From: Cladophialophora immunda
Taxonomy: Eukaryota; Ascomycota; Eurotiomycetes; Chaetothyriales; Herpotrichiellaceae
NCBI RefSeq assembly: GCF_000835495.1
Contig: NW_015622541.1
Coordinates: 7,812,001 to 7,876,000, forward strand
DNA length: 64,000 nt
Direction: 5' to 3'
Shown here piece by piece: positions 1-11,290 of the stretch; position 1 is the first letter of the stretch, and every line of letters starts with the position of its first letter. The notes under the pieces were generated by a model. It did not search any database. It was not told where the DNA came from and was given only the letters and a program-made list of their open reading frames with translations. A program made the position numbers and the translations under genes.

Positions 1-2425
1 CATTCCACCAGGGACTGACTGTACAAGCCGGAGCGGTTGTTGAGGCGTTGACAGTACTCGTCGTAAATGTGTTGGTTCCAGTGCACTGTGTAACAGTCGT
101 GCACGACCGACTGCACGAATTAGTGGCAAAGCCTGTTCCATTCGAGCTCCAAGTCGTGCAGATGTCTAGGCATGAAGAGAATGCTGTCGAGGAACAGGAG
201 CTCGACGAGCTCGAGGTACCGGACGAGCTTGGAGAGTTCGTGGTTGGCTCAGACGACGGATTTGCGGATGGGTTGTTGGTACAAGGCGGCGCTAAACAAT
301 GCGTCGTTGGCAGCGTCATAGATGCCACGGGCAGAGGAGGAATCGGCGGAAAGACGGGAATCTGCATCACTCAGTCTCACATGGAAGGTCGCAGGTAAAA
401 ATTTGGAATACACACCGGCGGCAAATGAAATCCGTTCCAGCCATGATCGCTGCATGGTCTCTTGCACCCCAAACCAAAGAGGCAAGTAGCCATAGATACC
501 GCCCAGTCGAGGACATCTCCACAATCGCCCTTGCACAGAGGCCCGATACAACTCCATGACCAGAACGGAAAGTCAATGTAGCCACCCTGGATGCTCCGAG
601 TGCTATGTGAAAGAGTAGCGCTCCATGAGACCGCTGTGGTACTGCTGCTTCCGCTTGTTCTGGTCACGCCTTGTTCGGTGGTAATACTCCATGGTTCCGG
701 CGTGGTTGAGTCGGAAAAGAAGCCGCTGGGGAGCGAATACACGACGCCTGATTGTTCAGCAGAAGTGGTCACAGAGCAAATCCAGCCATCGGCACAGCTT
801 GAACCCGACGGCTTTTGATCGTAACACAGTGGGTCTGCAAGCCAGCAGTACGGACACACGCAGTTGGCTGTACTTGCAACCACGACTGTTCCCGATATCA
901 CCGTCGTGCTTTCCGGCCCTGAGATGAACCAGGGCCAGCACCATGGAGCAAGACTGTACGTGCTAGTTTCGTTGGCCGAGTAAGCATAGATACACGGCAT
1001 TTCGCCAATGAAAGACACAGTGGGCAGCGCTGGTGCTGAGGTGATGACGGGAGGAGTCATGATGATTCCAGGTAGGAGGGTAATCGTGCCACTGGAAGAT
1101 GAGCTTGACCCAGATACTGATGCCACACTGGAGACAATGCTGGAAGTGGATCTCGTCCCGATCGGTGTCGACTGCGCGCCATTACCAGAAGACGAACTTG
1201 AACCGGACACAGTTGCTTCAAGGCTCGACGCTGACCCAGAGACCGAGGATGCAACACTAGAACCGGAAGGCTGAGTCACTGAAGAGACTTGGACAATGCT
1301 TATTGTAGTTCGAATGACAGTAACGAATGTCGTCGAACTTAGAGCAACTGTACTAGTGAATGAAGTGGTGATCTCAGATCCAGCAGTCAGATTGGATGTC
1401 AAGGCGATCGATAGTGAGCTCACACTTAGTGAGGTCCGATTTGTGGCTGGGCTCTGTACCGACGGTGTATTTCCAGGCGCGCTGCTGTTCCATGAAAACG
1501 ACGCAACTAAGCTTGACGTTCCATTAGCCGGGAAAGGCGGAGCCATGCTCGATGTGCTATTTGCCGAGAACGTTGGGACTATGCTAAATGTGCTGTTTCC
1601 TGGGGACGGTGGTACCACGCTCGATGTGCTGTTTGCAGGAGAAGATGGGATCATACTCGATGATGTAATAGACTGAGAGAAGTTTGATGCGCTCGCAACG
1701 GACAGTGTGGCTTGAGATTGGGGTTGACTTGACCGCGAGACAACAGACACTGAGCCAGCAATGGAAGACATACTTGCAGGAGGCAAGGCTGAGGTCATCT
1801 GAGTGTTGGATGTCCCATTTGTAGTGCCACCAGGCAAAGATTGACTGGGCATGGAAGAGTTGGTGCTGCTGATCGACTGCACACTGGAAGCACCCGAAGT
1901 CGAGGAAAAAGAATTGACAGGTGGCGCAACTCCTGCACTTGTCGAGCCAGAGGACGAGGAAGCCGAGAAGGACGAACCTGAAGCCATGGTAGCCGGAACA
2001 GAGGTGGACGAAACCGGGGAGGAAGAACCTGAAGCCACAGTTGCCGTAACAGAGATGGACGAAGCATGCGAGGTCGAAGTGCCGGGACTCGCTTCACTCA
2101 CGGGCGTCTCAACCGAAGCCACTGAGGTAGAGTTGACGCCGCCATAAGTGGGCACTGGGAAAGGAGTTGGAACAACAGGGGAACTGCTTGTCGCGCTGCT
2201 GGCCATGCTCCAGTCCTCCCAGGGATGGGGACCTAGTCACCACATTAACTCATGGGTTTGAAAATACGGGGAAGACATACTAGGATGGGCAGGCTCATTG
2301 CCGCAGGTCGGACAGTCAATATCCAAATCAGCACGCTTGATGTCCGATCTGAGTTGTCCTGCTTGGACAGAGGTGCTCAGGGTCGCGACCAGGCCGAAGA
2401 GAACGAAATTAACGAGAGGCGCCAT
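1..2425 (-). CDS. Ser/Thr-rich secreted cell-surface protein, 3' end beyond the window
   Basis: The start at 2425 opens a signal peptide (hydrophobic core in residues 5-20, likely cleavage after VQA near 22). Exon 1 is 2281-2425, followed by a 48-nt intron (2233-2280, GTATGT donor). Exon 2 runs 416-2232. A second intron (362-415, GTGTGT...GCAG) removes an apparent stop at 377, and the frame continues in exon 3 from 361 to the window edge without a stop. About 400 residues are a Ser/Thr/Pro-rich, N-glycosylation-rich stalk. A Cys/Trp-rich segment follows (including CVCPYCW and CIGPLCKGDC), then a Pro-rich linker and a second Ser/Cys-rich stretch. This layout fits a heavily O-mannosylated wall or adhesin-like protein. 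No catalytic domain is recognised. The C-terminus, where a GPI signal would lie, is outside the window. Confidence 0.72.
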
Positions 2426-3747
2426 TGCGGCGGGTGAGCGAGTGTTTGTATCGGTCTTGAAGATGACCTTGACAATCGCGCTCGACTCTCAAGGCCTGTC
2501 AAAGTGGGAGAGACGCAGAAGACGGAAGCGCGAAAATTCAAGAATGGCGCGGGGTTTTATAAACAGAATGTCAACAGTCCATCTTCACTTACTGAGCAAA
2601 ATTTTCACAACATGTCACTGAGAGAGACGCGTGACAACGCGAACGCACAGAATCCTGGGCCATGTAGTGAAGACTGAGTGGAAGAGGGGAATCTGTCACT
2701 GAAAGTGCTGGAGGCAGTCTCTGTCCTGACGCCTTGGCTGTGCATTTGCCTTCACTCTGAGTAGACGGGCAATGTTTGCTACCATCTGAAGGTTCGGTTG
2801 AAGATTGTGACTACCAGCAGAGTTCGTGAAATGAAGTTCGGGCGACTTGATCCAAGTGACCTCGCGTCTGATCTTTGTCCATGTTTCGTGCTGCCATTAA
2901 CCTCAACTGCCAAACCCACTCAAGGCCAGTCTTGCCCGTTACAGGTTGGAACAGTACGGCCAAGGCAAATTTCAAATCGGGCGACCTGGATCCCCTACCG
3001 GTGAAGAGAATCGCCCTCATTATCTCTCGGATCACCAATGGCGTTGACTGCCAGATTGTCGCCCTATCTTTGGGAATGTTCATCATTTGTTATGTCGCAG
3101 TGCCATAGACGTTTCCAGAGACCAGAATCAACGTATGGAAGGAGTCTGCAACGGAGACGGCCGTTCCGACCACAAGGAAATATACTCCTTGACCAGTATA
3201 GCTGAGTATGCCACTGTGGACGAGCTCGTGCGAGAACAGTCGTCAGAAGTCCAGTGGCCAAAAGCGGTATTCCGATCGCCAAAAGTAGAATCATACTCGG
3301 AAGTCGGCAGGGAGCAATCAGGAGTCCCCCCTTGCCACAGAAGCCAGGCATGTATGGCGCAGACCAGCGCATCGGATTTCCCCGGTATTCCCATTGCGCG
3401 TATCCCCTTCACGGGTGTTGGACGAAGAGTGCTGCTTCTTCTCCATTGCCTCCATATGAAGAAATGGAACTTCCAACCTTCCCCGCACACCTCGTCCACG
3501 GACTTCTGTGGGGAACCTCAAGGCTGACAGTGTCGAGAGGTCAACAGGTGCGAATATGGGGCTTCGGCAGATGCATCCAAAATGAACGGAGAATTGCCGA
3601 ATGCCTGCTCGGGCGTGTTTCAGTCCATACTCGACAAGATATAAGACGAAAAGGTGGTCATGCCATATGTTTGTCGCATCGTTGAACTGTTTGTGACCAA
3701 CCATCCAGCGTGGAACTTTGCATTCCGGAATTTTGTCAGTCGTCATC
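2426..3747. other. Intergenic region, 1.3 kb
   Basis: This holds the promoter of the surface-protein gene and the upstream region of the dioxygenase gene. Short overlapping open frames exist on both strands. A hydrophobic stretch on the minus strand near 3180-3300 hints at a decayed membrane protein, but no continuous model can be built. Confidence 0.5.
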
Positions 3748-4883
3748 ATGCCTGGGCTTCTCCTAACTCCAGAGACCGAGTTCAAGACGATTCAGATCAA
3801 GAAGCTGCACCCAACGTTTGCGGCCGAGATTGAAGGCGTTGATTTCTCCAAGCCAATTCCAGACGACGTCTTCAGGGAGATCCTCGCTGCTTCTGCAAAG
3901 GTAAAAACTCGGAGATAGACTGTAATTTCTGCAACTCACAAGGCCCTGACTGTTTCCTAGTATGGCGTGATTGTGTTCCGGAAGACTGGACTCGACGACA
4001 AAGGCCACGTCGAATTTTCTCGCCGGTTTGGCGAGTTGGACGACATCAGGCCGTATATGACCAACGGGCGGAAGCCACGATATGAATACTATGAGCTTTT
4101 TGACGCCGGCAATATCGACCCCGATACGAATACTGTTCTGTCACCAGATAGCGCACGTGCGCAATACAACAAGGGCAATGCCCTGTACCACGTCGACTCG
4201 TCATTCAATCCTCGAAGGGCATCGTACTCGATCTTGAAGGCCCACGAACTGCCGCCACCCAACACTGGTGGTAATACCGGATTCGCGGACACGCGGACGG
4301 CATTTGATGAATTGGATCCCGAGTTGAAGGCCGAGCTCTTGGAAAAGAATTATGTTGGCGCCCATTCCCTCTACTCGTCTCGCAAGAAGGCAGCACCGGA
4401 TTATTTCAAGGATGTTGATGTGACAAAGTTTCCAATGCACAAACATCGCCTTGTGCAGAAGCATGAACCGTCAGGTCGGATGAACTTGTATATTGCCGCC
4501 CATATGGACCATATCGTGGACGTGCCTCCGGAGAAGTCCAAAGAGCTTATGGACAAGCTTATGGCGCATGCGACGCAAGAGAAGTATACTCTAAGCATTC
4601 CATGGAACGACCCTGGTGACTTGGTTATCTGGGACAACACGTAAGTCAATCATCATCCCGTCAGCGAGATTCCTGCGTAGTCTCCCAGGCAACCATGCAT
4701 TCCTCAGGAGGGCTAACTCGAATGTTCAGATGTGTTATGCATCGGGCTGAAGGTGGATCATTCGCTGGAAAATACCGAAGAGATCTGAGAAGGACCACGG
4801 TGCATGATGACAGCCCGTATGCTTGGGGTCTTAACAGGGAGGGACAGGATGAGAGACCGGGTTTCGTATTGTATGACTTGTGA
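3748..4883 (+). CDS. TauD/TfdA-family 2-oxoglutarate/Fe(II) dioxygenase
   Basis: Three exons (3748-3900, 3961-4640, 4730-4883) give 328 residues. The iron-binding facial triad is visible: His128 and Asp130 in the motif YHVDSSF, and the distal His282 in VMHRAEGG. A basic RDLRRTTV segment just after it supplies the Arg expected to bind 2-oxoglutarate. The family couples decarboxylation of 2-oxoglutarate to hydroxylation of substrates such as taurine, sulfonates or aryloxyacetates. The substrate here cannot be read from sequence; the closest feel is the fungal alpha-ketoglutarate-dependent 2,4-D/xanthine-type group. It stands alone, with no obvious pathway partner beside it. Length and exon phases are normal. 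Confidence 0.88.
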
Positions 4884-5351
4884 AAATCCTGCCAAGAAGG
4901 ACCATATTGACTTGTCAACAGCTTCAACCAGAACTTGCCACAAGCAACAAAGGCATGACAAGCATTGAGGTAGTAAACATGGCATCCCCTCCGCAGTGAA
5001 TGAGAGTTGGTGTTGAGAACGCAGTTGGAAGGATCTTGGATGGCGCAAGGCTGCAGCCGAGCCTTGGGGGTCTTGGCAAAGATTACGTAACCCCAGTGGG
5101 CAATTTAGTGACTTCGCTCTTGTCCCGCATCGTGGCTTGAAGCGCTCTCACAACTAGACAACTACATTGTGTTTTCTTTCCATAAGTCTATTTGACCGGA
5201 GGCACAAGCCCTAACGCTGCACCTTGAACGGCCATCTTGATCGGTCAGCCGCAACTCCGAGAAACGCAGCTGTAGACACATCCCGAGCCCTCATTGCTTT
5301 CCCCCGCCAACTGCCAGGCATAAGCAGCAGGACTGCACCACACTCTGCACG
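4884..5351. other. Intergenic region
   Basis: Downstream sequence of the dioxygenase and promoter/leader of ARPC5. It is pyrimidine-rich just before 5352. No gene is seen. Confidence 0.5.
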
Positions 5352-5927
5352 ATGGCCAACATAAACTGGCGCACAATAAACGTTGACGCCTATGATCCTG
5401 ACTCGGCCTTGAACTTCCCTCTTTCGACTCTTCTCCCTGCCAACCTACCCGCACCCTCCACATCCTCCGAGTCCGCACAGATAGGCCAACAAGTCCGGCA
5501 ACTCCTCCGCGCCGGTGACAGCCTGGGAGCTCTACAATCAGCGCTGGAAACCGCCCCTCTAGCGGGCGACGAGGGCGCAAAGCAAGTCCACCTCACCACT
5601 GTCTTGGAGGTGCTACAAGGAATAAGGCAGAGCGATGTCAGTCGGATACTGACGGAGATGCTGAAACAGCCGAGCGGGACGGCATTGGGGGATACCTTGA
5701 TGAAGTACATATACAAGGGTATGGCTAGCGGGAGCAGCACAACTAGTGGTAAGGGAGTGAGTCCGCAGGCAACCGGCACGGGGTTCAGTCAGATTCAGTC
5801 AAGGAATTTTGGAGAGGGCGGAGGTGGTCAGGTTATGAGTGTGCTCTTGAGCTGGCATGAGAAGCTGACGGAGGTGGTGGGCGTGGGCGGCATTGTGAGG
5901 GTCATGTGCGATCGACGAACGGTATGA
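5352..5927 (+). CDS. ARPC5: Arp2/3 complex subunit 5 (p16/ArpC5)
   Basis: The 191-residue product begins MANINWRTINVDAYDPD and ends WHEKLTEVVGVGGIVRV plus a short DRRTV tail, the conserved C-terminal signature of ArpC5. The middle contains the helical LRAGD...GALQSALE and VLEVLQGIRQSDV segments. ArpC5 bridges subunits of the seven-protein Arp2/3 complex, which nucleates branched actin filaments at cortical patches. The single open frame covers the full family length with no need for introns. A Gly/Ser-rich loop at about residues 120-155 is longer than in animals and typical of fungal versions. Confidence 0.93.
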   Translation: MANINWRTINVDAYDPDSALNFPLSTLLPANLPAPSTSSESAQIGQQVRQLLRAGDSLGALQSALETAPLAGDEGAKQVHLTTVLEVLQGIRQSDVSRILTEMLKQPSGTALGDTLMKYIYKGMASGSSTTSGKGVSPQATGTGFSQIQSRNFGEGGGGQVMSVLLSWHEKLTEVVGVGGIVRVMCDRRTV

Positions 5928-6167
5928 AGGAGTTGTCGAACGAGAAGATCTTCCCATCCACAGCTTCCTACAACACGTCGTAGGAGGAGTCTATGGACGG
6001 GTCGTATGCGCCAGTGCATGCTGAAAGAAACACATCCCTGAGCAGACACAGAAGACAGGGACGAATGGCATGGTGTTCAATCAAAAGATCACTGGCTGGA
6101 AATACGAATTTTTCAAGGACAGGGTATCTTTTCGAGGCCTGGCTCCTATCGACTGGCAGTTTTACCA

Positions 6168-7886
6168 TCAACAGTCGACCCTTCCGATACCAAGGGCCAT
6201 CCAATAACTCAATTCTCTCTTCCCATCATCCGCCTCTTCCCCTTCTTCGAGCACCTTCTCCCTCTCCCGTTTCCTTCTCTCCACAATACCTGCAGTCTCG
6301 TCCTCGGTAACCGTCCACTCAAGCCTGACTCTGATGGGGATTTCAATGACATCTTCATCCTCGTCCAGTTCCTCGCTCTCGTTTCTCAGAATGCTCGCCG
6401 GGATGACCTCGATCACCACGCTCGCCCAATTCCGGCCCTGGTCGTACAATTTGCCAGCGATTTGTTCTCCGCCCGCTGTGTTGTTGGCACCGCCCGTTGC
6501 CTGAGATGGAGGATTGTTAAGTGCATCGTCCCAGGCGTCGCTGTTCTTCCCGATTTGAAACTGAGGACACAAGATCGTGACCCGATGTCCATGCTTTCCC
6601 GGCGTCACGCTAGGACTTCCAAGACTGACATTTACATCATCGAACAGTGGATTGCGAAGCGTCATTATAAACTGGACGGGCTTTCCGGCCGCAAGGACAA
6701 TATCACTTCCGTCGGGCCCTGAAGGGGACAAGCCACCTTGCACGGGAAGCGGCTTTATGGTTACAAAGGGGATATAGCTGAGCGCAATCAATTTGATGCG
6801 GTACCGTGCAGACGAGATCTTCAGTTCAGGCCGAGTGAGGATGTGTTTGCAGGTTGCGCAGCGCTTGGATCGCTTCGTGCGCATAAGTGTGGGCATGGGT
6901 CTGAGGTCCGAGACTGTGCGGGCGTCAGGATTGCCAATGAAAGAGGGGTTTTGTAAGGTTCTTTGTGCCATAGTTGTGGTCTCGTCGTAGTCGCAAGGCA
7001 TAGAGGTTTGTGGGTCATATGACTTTAATCCTTCGCTCGCTGCCCGAGCCTCTCGCATGATTGTAAGCTTCTGTCGAGCCCGTTTGAGCGAGTTCTCTCT
7101 GTTGGTATAGATGTTCATGATACGCTGGAGTGATGACGGAGAAGAGTAGGCCATGTCCAAGGCAGACGTGGGAAAGCCCGCGTCAGTCGCTGAAGATTCG
7201 GCGATTTGGTCCTTGTAGAATGTCTTCAGGGCATTGAACCTCGCCGTTGCATCTAAAGAAGGTTGCGACTCGGTTTGATCTTTAGCTTCCACAGCCTCTC
7301 CTACCTCTTCCAGCAATAAAGGGGGCCGTGAGAGTGAAGACCTGCGTGCGGGATCATCTTGGTACGGCGTTGATTTCAAGGTGGAGGTCTTGCGTTTTCC
7401 CCCATTTGCAATCTCATCAAGCTGGCCGCGGACACCGGTGGCTTTGTCGAGCTTGATGCCAACGTCGAGGGTGCTCCACATGCAATAGTTGCAGTTGAGG
7501 ATGAATGGGCCGTCTTTTGGATCGCCGATGGAGGTGGTGATCATCTGTGATGTGCATATGGGACAATGAAAGCAATTTCGGGGACATCTGTTCCCTTCGC
7601 TCCTCACCATGACCCTGGGACTCTCAAATAGACAGTCCGGGCAGTAGGTCGCATTGATCTCTTCAGTCACGCAGCGCGGGCATTTGATCTCGTGGCATTC
7701 TTCGCAGTACAGCAAATGCTCGGGAGGAAAAAGAGAGAAGGCAGAACGTGGATTTCGCGGATCAAAGCTCTCTTCGCCGTCTTGAACCCCTTCAAAGTCG
7801 ACATCGCGAGAGGATCGCTTCGACTTCAGTGCTCTGTTGGATGCGTCGGAACAGGGGCAAGAGACGAATGTGTAAGGAAACGCCAT
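6168..7886 (-). CDS. Dynactin subunit p62 (subunit 4)
   Basis: The 572-residue protein starts at MAFPYTFVSCPCSD. An in-frame ATG 81 nt upstream (7967) exists, but family members begin at MAFPY, so 7886 is chosen. The N-terminal third carries the metal-binding cysteine pairs of p62: CEECHEIKCPRC, CPDC, CPRNCFHCPIC and CNYC, which form the RING-like/treble-clef region. The C-terminal half is beta-rich, as in the dynactin p62 family, and ends with a charged linker followed by WMALGIGRVDC. p62 sits in the pointed-end complex of dynactin and helps attach dynein cargo; the Neurospora counterpart is RO-2. No introns are needed. The gene is divergent from NDUFAF5. Confidence 0.9.
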   Translation of the reverse strand: MAFPYTFVSCPCSDASNRALKSKRSSRDVDFEGVQDGEESFDPRNPRSAFSLFPPEHLLYCEECHEIKCPRCVTEEINATYCPDCLFESPRVMVRSEGNRCPRNCFHCPICTSQMITTSIGDPKDGPFILNCNYCMWSTLDVGIKLDKATGVRGQLDEIANGGKRKTSTLKSTPYQDDPARRSSLSRPPLLLEEVGEAVEAKDQTESQPSLDATARFNALKTFYKDQIAESSATDAGFPTSALDMAYSSPSSLQRIMNIYTNRENSLKRARQKLTIMREARAASEGLKSYDPQTSMPCDYDETTTMAQRTLQNPSFIGNPDARTVSDLRPMPTLMRTKRSKRCATCKHILTRPELKISSARYRIKLIALSYIPFVTIKPLPVQGGLSPSGPDGSDIVLAAGKPVQFIMTLRNPLFDDVNVSLGSPSVTPGKHGHRVTILCPQFQIGKNSDAWDDALNNPPSQATGGANNTAGGEQIAGKLYDQGRNWASVVIEVIPASILRNESEELDEDEDVIEIPIRVRLEWTVTEDETAGIVERRKREREKVLEEGEEADDGKRELSYWMALGIGRVDC

Positions 7887-8206
7887 TGCCACGGCGCCGA
7901 CTTGGGTCCAATGCGCACTTAAAACGGTCACAACTCGACAGGGAACACATCGACTAGTCTGTCGCATTCATCTGAACCATAGAAGATACTGACTTACCTT
8001 CTCTTCATCTTTTATTGGAGACGTTCATGTCTCGCCGCCAAAACAGACGCGGTCAGACGCGGTCACGGCAGACCTTCCCTTCACGATACACGATGAGAGC
8101 CGATATTGACATCATGCCGCAGACGAACCAGTCGAGGAGTGCGACTTCTCTTTCACTGCCAGGTTAACTGTGTGGTCCGGGACCATTTTACCAGAGATAT
8201 ACCAAC
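7887..8206. promoter_or_regulatory. Shared divergent promoter, dynactin p62 / NDUFAF5
   Basis: 320 bp separate the two start codons. A direct repeat of GGTCAGACGC/GGTCACGGCAG type is seen near 8050-8070. No defined operator was recognised. Confidence 0.45.
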
Positions 8207-9280
8207 ATGAAGCCGCCAGCGCTTCGGCCCTGGCTTCCGACTTCAGCTCTACGACGGCGTCCTTGCTTCCGCAGACCATACGCCATACAGTCGCCGGGCG
8301 CTCCAACCCTCCAGGTCTTCAATGAGAATGTCAAATACCTCCAGAAAGAGCGGGCGGCCTCAAACGCAGAATACAGCCGCAAGGTCGATTATCTGAAAGA
8401 CGAGGTGGCTCAGAGGCTTGTCGACCGACTCCTCGACATCAATCGCGAGTTCCCTCATGTCCTCGACTTGGGTGCTAACAGCTGCAACATCGCACGAGCG
8501 CTCTCTCAGCCGCCGTTGATTGCGCCAGAACTACCAGAAGAAGCAGCAGAGGCCAAGATTCCTCTGTCGGAACGGATACACCACCTCACCTGCGCAGACA
8601 CTTCTCCTACAGCCCTCCACCGTGACGATTCGCTCCCTGCACCGGCAGTCCCCATCACCCAAGAAGTCCTCCCCTCTCTAGAGACCCTGCCTTATGAAGC
8701 CAACACTTTCGATGCCGTTCTCTCTTCTCTATCTCTCCATTGGATCAACGACCTCCCCTCGGTGCTGTCGAGCATAAACAACATTCTCAAACCCGATGCC
8801 CCATTCCTCGCAGCCATGTTCGGCGGGGACACCCTCTTTGAATTACGGTCGTCGCTGCAATTGGCCGATCTTGAGCGCCATGGCGGCGTCTCGCCGCATA
8901 TCTCACCCTTAGCAGACGTCAGAGACGTGGGCAACCTGCTCGGTCGAGCAGGATTCAAGCTCCTGACTGTCGACGTCGACGATATCATCGTCGAATATCC
9001 CGACACATTTGCTCTGATGACAGATATTCAAGCCATGGGTGAAGGAAATGCAATCCTCAAGTCTATGGGCGGTCCCATAAGTCGGGATGTGTTGCTGGCG
9101 AATGAGGCCATCTACAGGGAGTTGCATTGCAAAGAGGACGAAAAGGATAGAATACCAGCCACGTTTAGAGTGATTTACATGATTGGGTGGAAGGCCGGGC
9201 GGGGGCAACCACAGCCTTTGGAAAGAGGCAGCGGGAATGTCAATATGAAGGATATACTAGGTGGAGGAGAATTCATGTAG
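8207..9280 (+). CDS. NDUFAF5: NDUFAF5-like mitochondrial complex I assembly methyltransferase-fold protein
   Basis: The 357-residue protein has an Arg/Pro-rich N-terminus with few acidic residues (residues 1-25), a plausible mitochondrial presequence. A class I SAM-binding fold follows, with motif I VLDLGANSCNIARAL, an acidic strand CADTS, and DAVLSSLSLHWINDLP as motif IV. FNENVKYLQKERAA is the conserved NDUFAF5 entry segment. In animals this protein hydroxylates an arginine of NDUFS7 during complex I assembly rather than methylating. A conserved ILGGGEFM-type end is present. It is intronless. A generic methyltransferase-11 label would also fit, but the flanking signatures favour NDUFAF5. Confidence 0.88.
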   Translation: MKPPALRPWLPTSALRRRPCFRRPYAIQSPGAPTLQVFNENVKYLQKERAASNAEYSRKVDYLKDEVAQRLVDRLLDINREFPHVLDLGANSCNIARALSQPPLIAPELPEEAAEAKIPLSERIHHLTCADTSPTALHRDDSLPAPAVPITQEVLPSLETLPYEANTFDAVLSSLSLHWINDLPSVLSSINNILKPDAPFLAAMFGGDTLFELRSSLQLADLERHGGVSPHISPLADVRDVGNLLGRAGFKLLTVDVDDIIVEYPDTFALMTDIQAMGEGNAILKSMGGPISRDVLLANEAIYRELHCKEDEKDRIPATFRVIYMIGWKAGRGQPQPLERGSGNVNMKDILGGGEFM

Positions 9281-9628
9281 CAGTAATCCTGTACAAAAAA
9301 TTCAACGAAAAGGCCACATGGGCAATTTGAACACATGTTTTTGTCTTCTATTCCTCGCTCGAAAGATATCTGCTGGGCATTTTTGCTGCGGGTTACAACC
9401 CTCAACTGAATGGCAGTCCGTGTTTGGCTCGATCCAAGCACTATGTTCCCTGTAGCATACCACAGAAACCCGTTCCCTCCATACACCGAGACCTCGCAGG
9501 GAGGGATGAAATAGACTGACTGTCCTCCGGCCCGAATGCATCTGTGCATTCCGGTCTCTCCTGCATCTTAGCCACCCCACCCAGCCTGTCCTTATGCATT
9601 CTGCTCATCTTGTCGTCCCGCTTGTCAT
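9281..9628. other. Intergenic region between convergent genes
   Basis: 3' flanks of NDUFAF5 and of the S7 gene. AT-rich just after 9280. No coding signal. Confidence 0.5.
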
Positions 9629-10338
9629 CTAGAAGTCGGTGGAGCTGCTCATGGGGAATTCGAAGCCGCAGACTCGTCCAGTCAACTTTCGGTACACCTC
9701 GGAGTAAGTGTCGAGTCTGTAATCCACACCGCCCCGCTCCTTCTCATCCAGAACGACCTTCAACACCTTGCTTCCGTCCTCCTTGGTCCTCAATCTCTTG
9801 CCCACAATCTCAACGGGATAGACCACATCAGCAAGAATGGCATCGTGGACAGCAGTCAGAGTACGGCTTCGCGGACGCTTCTGGGTCTGGCTGGTGCGGG
9901 AGCGGTTGGAGCGCTTGGGACGGGGAAGGATGCGGCGCGAGGCAAGGATCAAGACGTGACGGTCGGAGAATTTCTTCTCGAGTTCGCGGGTCAGGCGTTG
10001 TTGGACCTTGTGGAAGCCTGGAAGCAGGGGCACGGGCACGAAGATGACGACGGCGCGCTTGCCGTGGCCGACTTCGAGCTGGAGGATCAAAAATCATGTT
10101 AGCGGTTTTGTGGCCACCTTTTTTTCTAGGACGTTGCAGCAGGTTGAGAGCTGCTTGATGTACTGGGCATTCATACCTCGCGAGCAGACACAAATTGGAG
10201 CGGTCTCAAGGCGACCTTGAGATCGGGGATGTTGGTTTCGAGTTCATAGAGAGCGGTTGCGATGCTGGTTTCCAGCTCAGAAGGATGTTGCCTCGAAGGG
10301 CTATTGTGGGCAATCTTGTTGAGGGCAGGTTGAGACAT
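9629..10338 (-). CDS. rps7: 40S ribosomal protein S7 (eS7)
   Basis: Two exons (10177-10338 and 9629-10078) joined across a 98-nt intron with a GTATGA donor and CCTCCAG acceptor give 203 residues, the normal eS7 length. The junction reads [14 protein letters not shown]. Clear eS7 blocks are [38 protein letters not shown] and [15 protein letters not shown]. The start [10 protein letters not shown] at 10338 is preferred over an in-frame upstream start at 10449, because eS7 begins with a short acidic/polar N-terminus. Expression is expected to be strong and constitutive. Confidence 0.95.
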
Positions 10339-11290
10339 GATTGCGACTTGAGGATTGTCCAGTGATTCGCAATCTGTAGTTGTCCCAGGGAATTGAAGGT
10401 TGGTGGTTGAAAGCCTTGCGAGAGTGTCGACAGTGATCGGGGCCCTCAATCCGCATTTTCTGGGAATTCGCCAAGATTTTCGTGCGTTGCCCTAAAATCC
10501 GAAAAGGGAAGGAGCGCCTTGTGTGGAATGTCTCACCGTACTAACTGCGCTTGACGTGAAATAACCAGCCGGATCAGCTCCTTCACCACGACTAGAAAAA
10601 ACACCACCACCTCACCACTACCACCGCCAGCAACATTGCCACTCCTTATAAATCATGGAGTTTAGACAAGCTTCTTTCGTCTGCTGATAAATTCTGAATC
10701 CCTTTTTCAGGTATTCAGTAACTCCACTGGCGAGAACGCCGAGACGCTGTGCCTGTTCTGGGAGCATGGAGCTTCCATCGAGTGATTGGTGCTTGCGGAT
10801 TTTGAGGCCCGGAGAACGATCTACGGGCAGACCGCCCAAGGGGCTCCAATTCATGACACGAGTTTGTCATCCACAGGCTTTGGGCCCCATATGTTTGAAT
10901 ATGCGTTGCGTCAGGCGCGAAAACGTCAATATTACCGTGACGCTTGGAATTCGGCAGACAGACCAACAGACCATTTAACCCCACCGTTTGAGCAATGAGC
11001 AGACCTGAAGCGACTTAGGTCGAACGCTTCTCTGCCGCATATCCAGCCATTCACACCCTTCCGTCCGGAGATAAGCTGCCGTCTTCGTTCGTTGGGGGTT
11101 TTATACGCAAGTGGAGCATATAAAGGTATGCACAACTGTTGCGTGACTTCATTTTTATAAATCCAAGGTGTGCATGTAGCCTTCCGGGTAGTCTTCTTCA
11201 CCCTCAATTTCGAGCTTGAATCTACTCCAGGCGATATTTCCATCTCTCAAATTATTCCGTGAATACTTGCGCCGAACCACAACATCCAAC
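10339..11290. promoter_or_regulatory. Divergent promoter region, S7 / medium-chain dehydrogenase
   Basis: 952 bp between divergent starts. Short open frames occur, but none has family resemblance or splice logic. A 5'-UTR intron in the S7 leader is possible and cannot be proved here. Confidence 0.45.
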
